Part shown: positions 34,737 through 42,788 of the stretch, piece by piece
Position numbering within the stretch: position 1 is the stretch's first letter
Layout of the letters: each line of letters starts with the position of its first letter
Notes under the pieces: generated by a model
What the model was told of the DNA's origin: nothing
The model's database searches: none
What the model saw: the letters and a program-made list of their open reading frames with translations, nothing else
Source: Lachnospiraceae bacterium UBA7076
GTDB lineage: Bacteria > Bacillota > Clostridia > Lachnospirales > Lachnospiraceae
Direction: 5' to 3'
DNA length: 64,000 bases
Assembly (NCBI GenBank): GCA_002493625.1
Contig: DKZK01000038.1
Coordinates: forward strand, 80,666 to 144,665
Position numbers and translations under genes: made by a program

Positions 34737-35807
34737 CTAAACGTCAGACATTCTATCCAATTCATCTTTTAATGCAGCCAGAAGCTCATCCTGAGGAAGC
34801 TTTTTTATAATTTCTCCATGCTTAAACAAAAGCCCTTCTCCATCTCCTCCTGCAATTCCAAGGTCAGCCTCCTTTGCCTCTCCGGGACCGTTTACTGCGC
34901 ATCCCATAACGGCAACCTTTATATTCAAATGGTCGTACTCCTGAACAAGCTTTTCAACCTTATCTGCAAGTCCTATTATATCAATTTTCGTTCTGCCGCA
35001 GGTAGGGCATGAAACAAGCTCTATTCCATCGGTTCTGAGCTTCAGGGCTCTTAATATTGTCTTGGCTGATATAATCTCATCTACAGGATTGCTTGTAAGG
35101 GAAACACGTATTGTATCACCGATACCCTGTCCAAGTATGATTCCAAGTCCCACGGCAGACTTTATATTGCCCCTGTAAAGCGTTCCCGCCTCCGTTATTC
35201 CCACATGAAGGGGATATCCTGTCCTGTCTGCAATAAGCTCATGGGCATGCACACACATCATAACATCCGAGGACTTTATACTGATAACTATATTATCATA
35301 ATCGCACTGTTCAATCATCCTGACCTTGTCAAGTGCACTTTCCACTATGCCCTCCGCAGTGACGCTGCCATATTTTTCTACTATTTCCTTTTCCAGCGAG
35401 CCGGAATTTACCCCTACCCTTATAGGTATATTGCGCAATTTTGCAGCGGCGACAACCTTGGAAAGATTTTCCCTTCCTCCAATATTACCCGGATTTATTC
35501 TTATTTTGTCCGCGCCGTGTTCGATTGCCGCAACGGCCAATTTATAGTCAAAATGTATATCTGCAACTATAGGTATATTTATGTTCTCCTTTATTTTGTC
35601 AAATGCGCATGCCGCCTCCATGGTGTTTGCAGTAGAACGGACAATCTGGCAGCCCGCCTCCTCAAGCTCAAGTATCTGCTTTACCGTCGCAGATACATCT
35701 GCCGTATCCGTATTTGTCATGGATTGTATCAGAACAGGATTTCCCCCGCCTATTTCCACAGAGCCTATCTTTATATTCTTTGTTGTTTCACGGTGCAGTT
35801 TACCCAT
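34737..35807 (-). CDS. ispG: 4-hydroxy-3-methylbut-2-enyl diphosphate synthase IspG
   Basis: The enzyme converts MEcPP to HMBPP in the MEP isoprenoid pathway using a [4Fe-4S] cluster. VLIQSMTNTDTADV opens the TIM barrel. The cluster Cys residues are in SCPTCGRT and MGCAVNGPGEA. About 356 aa, the normal bacterial single-barrel length. I place the start at ATG 35805-35807 because GGAGG lies 5 bases upstream; an ATG four codons earlier overlaps that site. dxr of the same pathway is two genes upstream. Confidence 0.95.
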   Translation of the reverse strand: MGKLHRETTKNIKIGSVEIGGGNPVLIQSMTNTDTADVSATVKQILELEEAGCQIVRSTANTMEAACAFDKIKENINIPIVADIHFDYKLAVAAIEHGADKIRINPGNIGGRENLSKVVAAAKLRNIPIRVGVNSGSLEKEIVEKYGSVTAEGIVESALDKVRMIEQCDYDNIVISIKSSDVMMCVHAHELIADRTGYPLHVGITEAGTLYRGNIKSAVGLGIILGQGIGDTIRVSLTSNPVDEIISAKTILRALKLRTDGIELVSCPTCGRTKIDIIGLADKVEKLVQEYDHLNIKVAVMGCAVNGPGEAKEADLGIAGGDGEGLLFKHGEIIKKLPQDELLAALKDELDRMSDV

Positions 35808-35828
35808 AGCAGCCTCCATCTTTTATCT

Positions 35829-36887
35829 TTAGAAAAATACGTTTTTAATATCATTGAAAAATACAACTACCATTATTCCGATAAGGATTACAAAGCCCAC
35901 AAGATTAACCAGTGCTTCCTTTTCCTGCGGAATTTTCCTGCGTCTTATTGCCTCAATAAACAAAAACAGCAGCCTTCCTCCGTCAAGTGCAGGTATTGGC
36001 AGAAGATTCATAATTCCAAGATTGACAGAAAGCAGTATACACCAGTTTAACATGTTGAGAAGTACATTGATAACCGCTTCCTTTGTTGAACTGCTCTCCG
36101 CCTTAACTTCCTCAATAATATTGTTCATCTGGCTGCCCACACCCACAGGTCCCATAACATCATCCCCCGTTACATGACCCGTAAATATAAGCTTAAGACT
36201 TGTTACCGTTGCCTTTACCCAATAGCGAAGCTCAAGTCCTGCATATTTTATGTCCATTCCTATACCCTCTGAAGGGATATAGCCTCCTTTAACACCAAGC
36301 ACATATACTCCCTTTTCATCCGGCATAGGTGTGACAACAGTCCTGTAGGTCTCTCCGTTTTCCCTCTGCATAAGAAAGGTCATATCAGCTTTTGGGTCTT
36401 CTATCTGTCTTGCAAGCAGCAGTTCCCTGTAGTTGTATATTTTGTTACCATTTAGCTCTAATATGGCATCCCCTTCCTCAATTTCTGCCAGGTCAGCTCC
36501 GCTTCCTTCCTCCACATAGGTAATAACTGCCGGGTCACAGCCTGTAAAATGTATAAGTATAATGGAAAAAATAAATGCAAGTATAAAATTAAATATAGGT
36601 CCTGCCGCAATTACAAGTATTCTTGCGAGCAGCGGTTTGTTTCCAAAGGCATTTTCATCCTCAGCTTCCTCATCACCATCCTCACCCGCCATAAGACAAT
36701 ATCCGCCTAACGGAAGTATGCGGATGGAATATTTCGTCTCCTTTTTCTTTGTGGAAAATATGGCGGGCCCCATTCCTATGGAAAACTCCGTAACGGTTAT
36801 ATGATTCATTTTGGCGACAATAAAATGTCCAAATTCATGGAAAAATACAATTACACCAAATACGAGGATGATTAAAATTATGTTCAT
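35829..36887 (-). CDS. rseP: Site-2 protease RseP/RasP
   Basis: A 352-aa intramembrane zinc protease with FFHEFGHFIVAK (HExxH at 17-21) in the first helix, a PDZ domain (about 120-200) and a late NLLPIPALDGGRLLF motif supplying the zinc-binding Asp. Homologues cleave anti-sigma factors and signal peptide remnants. Its place between dxr and ispG follows the conserved Firmicutes order cdsA-dxr-rseP-ispG-polC. A repeat-rich 322-base gap separates it from dxr. Confidence 0.94.
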   Translation of the reverse strand: MNIILIILVFGVIVFFHEFGHFIVAKMNHITVTEFSIGMGPAIFSTKKKETKYSIRILPLGGYCLMAGEDGDEEAEDENAFGNKPLLARILVIAAGPIFNFILAFIFSIILIHFTGCDPAVITYVEEGSGADLAEIEEGDAILELNGNKIYNYRELLLARQIEDPKADMTFLMQRENGETYRTVVTPMPDEKGVYVLGVKGGYIPSEGIGMDIKYAGLELRYWVKATVTSLKLIFTGHVTGDDVMGPVGVGSQMNNIIEEVKAESSSTKEAVINVLLNMLNWCILLSVNLGIMNLLPIPALDGGRLLFLFIEAIRRRKIPQEKEALVNLVGFVILIGIMVVVFFNDIKNVFF

Positions 36888-36921
36888 GTGCTGTTTCCTT
36901 TCTAATCCGGAATTGCTTTTA

Positions 36922-37086
36922 CATTTATATACCTATAACAAAAGCACGCTTGCGCTCTCCTCCGACGTAACAGTCCTAAACTCGATATAACGTGTCCGCA
37001 GGACTCCGTCTGCTTCGCAGACACCTCAGGACATACCTCACTAAGGACTGACGTCTTCAGAAGGCTTTTTTATAGGTATATAAATG
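36922..37086. repeat. 165-bp palindromic element with 16-bp terminal inverted repeats
   Basis: The ends CATTTATATACCTATA (36922-36937) and TATAGGTATATAAATG (37071-37086) are perfect inverted repeats. Inside, CAGTCCT (36971-36977) pairs with AGGACTG (37044-37050). The centre GTCTGC-TTC-GCAGAC (37008-37022) forms a hairpin. The whole resembles a non-coding MITE-like or BIME-like element. The central 36993-37035 matches 29960-30002 in inverted orientation at about 38 of 43 positions. Confidence 0.75.
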
Positions 37087-37130
37087 AAAACACAATCCCT
37101 CACATATAAATTTAAATTGTGTACATACTA

Positions 37131-37191
37131 TAAATTCCACCTGCCAAAGGCGTCTATTCCCGCAAGCAACGAGCCAAGTGACTGCTTGCGG
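37131..37191. repeat. Hairpin downstream of dxr with a word shared with the pilA hairpin
   Basis: CCGCAAGCA (37160-37168) and TGCTTGCGG (37183-37191) form a 9-bp stem just beyond the dxr stop on the minus strand. TAAATTCCACCTG at 37131-37143 is identical to one arm of the pilA-pilD hairpin (15781-15793), but the second arm is missing here. No T-run follows, so it is not an obvious terminator. Confidence 0.55.
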
Positions 37192-37209
37192 CGGGGTCTT
37201 TGACTAGTC

Positions 37210-38364
37210 TTAAATCAGCCTGTCGATATATTCATATACCTTTTGTTCTACCTCAAATATATCCTCTAAGGCAGGGTGCATTATGTTTTTGTGCTCATTC
37301 ATGCAGCGCTCGATTATGCGGTAAATATCAAGAAATTTTATTTTTCTGTTCAGAAAAAGCGCAACCGCCTTTTCATTTGCAGCATTAAATACCGTCGGCA
37401 TGGTTCCGCCTTCATTTAATGCATTATATGCAAGGGCAAGCCCTTTAAATGTCTCTCTGTCGGGATTTGCAATTGTTATTTCGGAAAGCCTTGTAAAGTC
37501 AAGCCTTTCTCCTGCCAGAAAACGCCTCTCCGGATAGTAAAGGGCATACTGTATGGGAAGTCTCATATCAGGAGTTCCAAGCTGCGCCTTTATGGAGCCG
37601 TCCTCAAATTCAACCATTGAATGGATAATGCTCTGGGGCTGTACCACAACCTCTATTTTATCAGGTAATATGTCAAAAAGCCATCTTGCCTCAATAACCT
37701 CAAGTCCCTTATTTACAAGCGTAGCAGAATCTATTGTTATTTTTTTTCCCATTGACCAGTTCGGATGCTTAAGGGCATCCTCCAATGTAACATTTTCAAG
37801 GTATGCTCTGTCACGTCCCAAAAAGGGTCCCCCTGATGCAGTTATCAGAATACGACTTATTTTGTTTGGGACACCGTTTAGGTTTTCCCCATGTATACAC
37901 TGTAATATTGCCGAGTGCTCGCTGTCCACGGGAAGTATTTTTACCCCATGTTTTTTTGCAAGGGGCATTATGATTTCACCTGCAGTTACAAGCGTTTCCT
38001 TATTTGCAAGGGCAATGTCCTTACCTGCCTTTATAGCTTCCACAGTAGGTCTTATACCTATCATTCCCACAATTGCCGTAACTAATATATCGGCAGAGGA
38101 CATTCCTGCTATTTCTATCAGCCCCTCCATACCGGAAACGACCCGTATATGAAAGCAAGACAAGGCATCTCTTAGTACATCCGCCTTGTCCTCGCTCCAA
38201 ATTCCAATTATTTCCGGTTTAAATTCCCTTGCCTGCCTTTCAAGAAGCTCAACATTGGAACCGGCCGCAAGAGCAACAATCTTTAAATCAGAATTTGCCC
38301 TTACTATGTCAAGCGTCTGTGTTCCGATGGAACCGGTTGACCCGATAATCGCAATATTTTTCAT
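37210..38364 (-). CDS. dxr: 1-deoxy-D-xylulose 5-phosphate reductoisomerase
   Basis: Catalyses the first committed step of the MEP pathway (DXP to MEP with NADPH). The N-terminal Rossmann motif is IAIIGSTGSIGTQTLDIV. ALANKETLV, LPVDSEHSAI, ITASGGPF and HPNWSMGKKITIDSATL are the substrate and metal motifs. About 384 aa, full length. The start is placed at ATG 38362-38364 because TTGGAG lies 6 bases upstream; an ATG six codons earlier has no good site. It follows cdsA across an 85-base AT-rich spacer. Confidence 0.95.
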   Translation of the reverse strand: MKNIAIIGSTGSIGTQTLDIVRANSDLKIVALAAGSNVELLERQAREFKPEIIGIWSEDKADVLRDALSCFHIRVVSGMEGLIEIAGMSSADILVTAIVGMIGIRPTVEAIKAGKDIALANKETLVTAGEIIMPLAKKHGVKILPVDSEHSAILQCIHGENLNGVPNKISRILITASGGPFLGRDRAYLENVTLEDALKHPNWSMGKKITIDSATLVNKGLEVIEARWLFDILPDKIEVVVQPQSIIHSMVEFEDGSIKAQLGTPDMRLPIQYALYYPERRFLAGERLDFTRLSEITIANPDRETFKGLALAYNALNEGGTMPTVFNAANEKAVALFLNRKIKFLDIYRIIERCMNEHKNIMHPALEDIFEVEQKVYEYIDRLI

Positions 38365-38467
38365 TTTGTTCTCCAATTTCATAACCAGCTAAAATGATAT
38401 AAATATTAATTTACATTTTATGATTTCTCAATTTATAATTTCACAATTTCAAAATTTCATATTTGCC

Positions 38468-39277
38468 TTACGAAAAGTACGGTATCAGATAGTAAAGTCC
38501 GTAGTAAATCATAGGCGCAGTAAAAATCATGCTGTCAAATCGGTCCAGAACACCGCCGTGTCCCGGAATAAGCGTTCCATAATCCTTTACGTCATTGTTT
38601 CTTTTAATGCCCGACGCTGTCAAGTCTCCGATCACTGCCGCCCCCGCTCCAAGCAGACCGACAATGGCAAAAATAAGGGGACAATTTTTTATGTCGTAAA
38701 CCTTTGACTGAAAGAATATCCCATAAAGAGCGCCTATAACCGTTGCTCCTGCAAGTCCTCCAATCAACCCCTCTATGCTTTTTTTCGGACTCAGCTTCGG
38801 ACACATTTTATGCTTACCCATGGTAACTCCGGTAAAATAAGCAAATGTATCATTTATCCACGAGCATATAAATATAAGGACAACAAAGCCTCCGCCATAT
38901 TCCATTTCCCTTATCTGATAAACAAAGGAAAGCATTACGCTTACATAGAAAAATGACACAAAGGTAACCATTACATCCCTGTCCTTAAACTTAGGAAACG
39001 TAAGAACATATGCAGTCAAAATTGCAATAAGATATGCAACAACAAGCATAACCACATATTCTGCCCTGTCAAAGCAAATCAGCCCGTAATATGCAATGGT
39101 AAAAGCATATGCTATATATCCCATAGCTGACTTGTGGAGCTTATATACCCTGAGCAGCTCAAATACTCCGCCCAGCGACAACAAAAGCATGGCAGCTCCT
39201 GTCACATAACCGCCTGAATATAAAATTCCTATGGCAAGTACAACAAGCACCGCACCGCTTATAATTCTTGTCAACAT
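38468..39277 (-). CDS. cdsA: Phosphatidate cytidylyltransferase CdsA
   Basis: A 269-aa polytopic membrane enzyme that makes CDP-diacylglycerol for phospholipid synthesis. The signature near the C-terminus, SGIKRNNDVKDYGTLIPGHGGVLDRFDS, is intact, with eight or so hydrophobic helices before it. The ATG directly follows the uppS stop (TAA-ATG), consistent with coupled translation in the lipid/isoprenoid operon. Confidence 0.94.
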   Translation of the reverse strand: MLTRIISGAVLVVLAIGILYSGGYVTGAAMLLLSLGGVFELLRVYKLHKSAMGYIAYAFTIAYYGLICFDRAEYVVMLVVAYLIAILTAYVLTFPKFKDRDVMVTFVSFFYVSVMLSFVYQIREMEYGGGFVVLIFICSWINDTFAYFTGVTMGKHKMCPKLSPKKSIEGLIGGLAGATVIGALYGIFFQSKVYDIKNCPLIFAIVGLLGAGAAVIGDLTASGIKRNNDVKDYGTLIPGHGGVLDRFDSMIFTAPMIYYGLYYLIPYFS

Positions 39278-40015
39278 TTACTTTACCCCGCCGTATCTTC
39301 TTTCTCTACCATTATAATACCTGACTGCCTGCTTTAGTTCCTCTAAATCAAAATCAGGCCATAAAACATCCGTGAAATAAAATTCCGTGTATGCAAGCTG
39401 CCATATAAGAAAATTGGAAAGCCGAAGTTCTCCGCTTGTCCTTATAAGCAAATCAGGGTCCGGCAGCTCCTTCGTATCAAGGTATTCGCCTATCATTTTC
39501 TCATCTATACCCCTGTCAGATAAAGTACCATCCTTTGCATCCGCCGCAATTTTTCTTACAGCCCTTACAAGTTCATCCCTGCCTCCGTAATTTAAGGCAA
39601 TTGTAAAATTCAACCCGTCATAGCAGGCTGTTTTTTCCTCCAGCTCATCTATGCGTTCTACTATATCCTCATCAAGGGCAGATTTATCGCCTATAATTCT
39701 TACTCTCATATTGTTTTTTGAGGCGCACTCTATACAATCCCTGAGATAATTTCTTAAAAGATTCATAATGCCTGTGACCTCTTTTGCCGAGCGTTTCCAG
39801 TTTTCCGTAGAAAATGCATATACCGTAAGATATTTAATACCTAAGTTATATGCATCCTCGCAAATCTGCTCCACAACCTTAGCCCCTGCCTTATGGCCCA
39901 TATTCCGTGGAAGCAGCCTTTTTTTAGCCCATCTTCCGTTACCGTCCATAATTATAGCAACATGCTGTGGTATATTCAGTATTTCGCCATCAATATTCTT
40001 TTCCAATATTTCCAC
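39278..40015 (-). CDS. uppS: Undecaprenyl diphosphate synthase (cis-prenyltransferase)
   Basis: A 245-aa UppS: AIIMDGNGRWAKKR (catalytic Asp and Gly-rich diphosphate loop), HKAGAKVV, YAFSTENWKR, ALNYGGRDELV, and LIRTSGELRLSNFLIWQLAY all match the family. It makes the C55 lipid carrier for peptidoglycan and surface glycans from precursors of the MEP genes here. The GTG at 40013-40015 directly follows the frr TAG; an in-frame TTG three codons in (40006) has AGGTGG 5 bases upstream and is an alternative start. Confidence 0.94.
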   Translation of the reverse strand: MEILEKNIDGEILNIPQHVAIIMDGNGRWAKKRLLPRNMGHKAGAKVVEQICEDAYNLGIKYLTVYAFSTENWKRSAKEVTGIMNLLRNYLRDCIECASKNNMRVRIIGDKSALDEDIVERIDELEEKTACYDGLNFTIALNYGGRDELVRAVRKIAADAKDGTLSDRGIDEKMIGEYLDTKELPDPDLLIRTSGELRLSNFLIWQLAYTEFYFTDVLWPDFDLEELKQAVRYYNGRERRYGGVK

Positions 40016-40561
40016 CTACACTGTAAGGATTTCCTTAGATTTTTCATCGATTGTCTTATCGATTTCCGCAACATATTTGTCAGTAAGCTTTTGTACCTTA
40101 TCCTCGTTTACCTTTAACTCATCCTCGGATATCTCACTTGCCTTATTCATCTTCTTAAAAGCATCATTTGCGTCACGTCTTATATTACGCACTGCAACCT
40201 TTGCAGCCTCGCCCTTTTTCTTTATGTCCTTAACTAATTCCTTTCTTCTCTCCTCCGTAAGCTCAGGAAAATTAATGAGGACGCTTTTTCCGTCATTATT
40301 AGGATTGACACCCAAGTCAGAATTTATGATTGCTTTTTCAATTTCCTTAATCATACTCTGCTCCCAAGGAGTTATCATAAGGGTTCTCGCCTCCGGAACG
40401 GTAACATTGGCAACGCCCTGAATCGGCGTAGGCGCACCATAATAATCTACCTTAAGCTTATCCAGTATATGCGGATTTGCCCTGCCTGCCCTTATGCTTC
40501 CATACTCCGTCACAAGATTTTCAAGCGTTTTTTCCATTTTAGTTTCATATGCCGTCAACAT
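40016..40561 (-). CDS. frr: Ribosome recycling factor
   Basis: A 181-aa Frr with the two-domain pattern: LENLVTEYGSIRAGRANPHILDKLKVDYYG, then RTLMITPWEQ, and the long C-terminal helical hairpin ending KSKEIL. With EF-G it splits post-termination ribosomes. GGAGG precedes the ATG. It follows pyrH by 24 bases in the conserved pyrH-frr-uppS order. Confidence 0.96.
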   Translation of the reverse strand: MLTAYETKMEKTLENLVTEYGSIRAGRANPHILDKLKVDYYGAPTPIQGVANVTVPEARTLMITPWEQSMIKEIEKAIINSDLGVNPNNDGKSVLINFPELTEERRKELVKDIKKKGEAAKVAVRNIRRDANDAFKKMNKASEISEDELKVNEDKVQKLTDKYVAEIDKTIDEKSKEILTV

Positions 40562-40585
40562 AATATACCTCCAAATTTATTATCA

Positions 40586-41284
40586 TTAGACACAATTTAA
40601 ATATGTTCCTCTAAAGTTATTATTTATAGATTTTATAATACTGTCTTTCTTTTTTAACCCAAACAACCTGACCGGCATTTTATTTTCAATTGCAATCGCT
40701 GCTGCCGCAATATCTATAACTCCAAGCTTTCGCTCTATCACATCACTCATAGGCATAAAATCGTACTTTTTCGCCTTAGGGTTTGTCTTTGGGTCACTGT
40801 CATATACACCGTCCACTGCCTTTGCCATAAGCACGCAGTCTGAATCTGTTTCCACCGCCCTTAAAATCGTTGCAGTATCAGTTGAAAAAAACGGATGTCC
40901 CGTTCCACCTGCAAAAAAGACAATTTCTCCCGCACTGAGATATTCTATCGCCTTGTCCCTTGAAAAAAGCTCTGTCATGGTTCCGCAATAAAAAGGAGTC
41001 ATAACATGAGCCTTCAGGCTCACCATTCTCATCATGTCTGATACATAGATACAGTTCATGACAGTTGCAAGCATCCCGATATGATCTGCCTTTACCCTGT
41101 CCATTTCCGGTGAGGTTCTTCCTCTCCAGAAATTTCCTCCACCTATAACCACACTTATCTGCATGCCCATATCAGCCAGTGTCTTTATCTGCCTTACAAC
41201 ATCCTTTACCGTCGCCTCATCAAAGCCCGATTTTTTATTGCCCGATAACGCTTCCCCTGAAAGCTTAAGAAGCACTCTTTTCAT
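40586..41284 (-). CDS. pyrH: UMP kinase
   Basis: A 232-aa amino-acid-kinase-fold enzyme phosphorylating UMP to UDP. Motifs: RVLLKLSGEAL at the N-terminus, VVIGGGNFWRG, DHIGMLATVMN, FFAGGTGHPFFSTDTATILRA and MAKAVDGVYDSDPK. It is full length. rpsB and tsf, its usual upstream neighbours, are not here; a bactofilin gene takes that place. Confidence 0.96.
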   Translation of the reverse strand: MKRVLLKLSGEALSGNKKSGFDEATVKDVVRQIKTLADMGMQISVVIGGGNFWRGRTSPEMDRVKADHIGMLATVMNCIYVSDMMRMVSLKAHVMTPFYCGTMTELFSRDKAIEYLSAGEIVFFAGGTGHPFFSTDTATILRAVETDSDCVLMAKAVDGVYDSDPKTNPKAKKYDFMPMSDVIERKLGVIDIAAAAIAIENKMPVRLFGLKKKDSIIKSINNNFRGTYLNCV

Positions 41285-41295
41285 ATTTCCATCTC

Positions 41296-42711
41296 CTACT
41301 CAAAAAAACTCTTGACGTCAATCTCCGAATAACACTGCGAACAGAAGCCTTCAATAACAGCGCCATTATTTATCTGTACGGAACGCGACTTAATGTTACC
41401 CATAATCACGGCAGTGGAATCTACGATAACAGACCCCTTAACATCTATATCACCGTTTACTGCGCCTGCAATAACTGCTGAGGATGCAATTATATTTCCG
41501 ACTACAACCGTTCCAACACCTATTTTAACACTTCCGTCAGACTTTGTTTCTCCCTCAATTCTTGCGGCGTTTGCATATACTTCTCCTGCAACCACATTTC
41601 CCTTTACGCAGCCTCCCACGATAAGCTTTCCTTTACATTCCACGTCACCCTCAACGGTGCCTATCAGATCTATGCCGCCCTCTGTGCTTATGCTTCCCTT
41701 GATTGTAGTTCCCTTTGTAACATACGTTGTATCCTCAGATAGGATGCTCTCGACATTCTCCTCCTTTTGTGAAATGGAAATGTCTGTATCCGCCTCCATA
41801 AGCTCAGCAATTATATCAGCCTCATTAATGTTATCATCCGTCTGCTTTTCTCCCATATCCTTTTCCTTACCCTCTTTGTTATTTTCTTTCTTTTCCTCCT
41901 GCTTGAGAACAGCCTCAAGCGCAGCCTTCTCCAAATCCACGTCAAACAGGCTGTCGGCCTTATCCTTTTTATCAGTCTCCACGGATGCAGACTTCTCCTC
42001 ATCCTCCGTCTTTTCTGGAAGTGTATCTGCGTCTTCCGGCTCCTCGTTTTCTGAAAGCTTTACCTTTCCGTAGGCTGCATCATCTTTTTCCGGTGCCGTT
42101 TCTGCCTCCTCCGGCGTATCATCCGCTGAAGTTATATCTGCATTTTCAAGCTCATCTTCCTCCGTTTTTTTGCTTTTTGAAGGTGCCGGTTTCTTTCCTG
42201 AAGCAGCCGGTTTCTTTGAAGCTTTTGGCTTTGCGGTTTTCGGCTTATCTTCCTCTTTTGCTTCAGGCTCCTCGTCCGCTAAAAATTCCTTAAACAATAA
42301 TTCCTCCACATCCACATATTCCTCTGAGTCATCGTGGCTTTTAGCGCTCTTATCCAGATTATCTATTGAAATATCATGCTTTTCTTCTATCATTTCAGCC
42401 TGAGGTATATCCTCCAAGCTGTCATCATCATAATTTTCATCGTCATCTAAATCGTCATCCAAATCGTCATCATATAAAGCATCATCATTTTCATAATCAT
42501 CCTCATCATCATATTCACCTTTTTCAATGTCCAAAGAAAGGTCGTCCAAATCCTCCAGCATATCCTCCGGTGCAATATCCATATTATCATTGTCGTCGAA
42601 TGTATTTACCATATCCTCATCATCATATTCATTTGCAAGCTCATCCTGATCCGGCATAAGCTCATTTACCGCCTGAGCAAAGTCTCTTTTAAAATCTTTA
42701 AAAAAACCCAT
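41296..42711 (-). CDS. Bactofilin with a 330-residue acidic disordered N-terminal region
   Basis: The C-terminal 140 residues are a bactofilin (polymer-forming cytoskeletal) beta-helix: TTIKGSISTEGGIDLIGTVE, CKGKLIVGGCVKGNV, SAVIAGAVNGDIDVKGSVIV. The first 330 residues are Asp/Glu/Lys-rich with long acidic runs and a Lys/Pro/Ala segment (about 155-185), presumably disordered. Typical bactofilins are 120-200 aa. They polymerise without nucleotide and scaffold cell-wall enzymes. It is the first gene of the pyrH-frr-uppS-cdsA-dxr-rseP-ispG-polC operon, 11 bases before pyrH, so its level is tied to growth genes. The linker role is inferred. Confidence 0.85.
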   Translation of the reverse strand: MGFFKDFKRDFAQAVNELMPDQDELANEYDDEDMVNTFDDNDNMDIAPEDMLEDLDDLSLDIEKGEYDDEDDYENDDALYDDDLDDDLDDDENYDDDSLEDIPQAEMIEEKHDISIDNLDKSAKSHDDSEEYVDVEELLFKEFLADEEPEAKEEDKPKTAKPKASKKPAASGKKPAPSKSKKTEEDELENADITSADDTPEEAETAPEKDDAAYGKVKLSENEEPEDADTLPEKTEDEEKSASVETDKKDKADSLFDVDLEKAALEAVLKQEEKKENNKEGKEKDMGEKQTDDNINEADIIAELMEADTDISISQKEENVESILSEDTTYVTKGTTIKGSISTEGGIDLIGTVEGDVECKGKLIVGGCVKGNVVAGEVYANAARIEGETKSDGSVKIGVGTVVVGNIIASSAVIAGAVNGDIDVKGSVIVDSTAVIMGNIKSRSVQINNGAVIEGFCSQCYSEIDVKSFFE

Positions 42712-42748
42712 AATTAACCTCCTTTGTAACTATTTGCCCTATCAAGTG

Positions 42749-42777
42749 ATTATACACTAATAAATCAATTATGGCAA
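42749..42777 (-). promoter_or_regulatory. Promoter of the bactofilin-pyrH-polC operon
   Basis: On the minus strand TTGCCA (42772-42777) and consensus TATAAT (42749-42754) are 17 bases apart, 37 bases before the bactofilin ATG. It could drive the whole operon down to polC. Confidence 0.65.
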
Positions 42778-42788
42778 ACAGCTTTTAT

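Noticed and set aside
35205..36050. 281-codon plus-strand open frame across ispG and rseP
   Set aside because: It is antisense to two well-conserved enzymes and translates to an unlikely Tyr/Cys-rich protein.
38383..38467. Repeat array in the dxr-cdsA spacer
   Set aside because: ATTTC-rich near repeats are present but degenerate and explained by the AT-rich composition.
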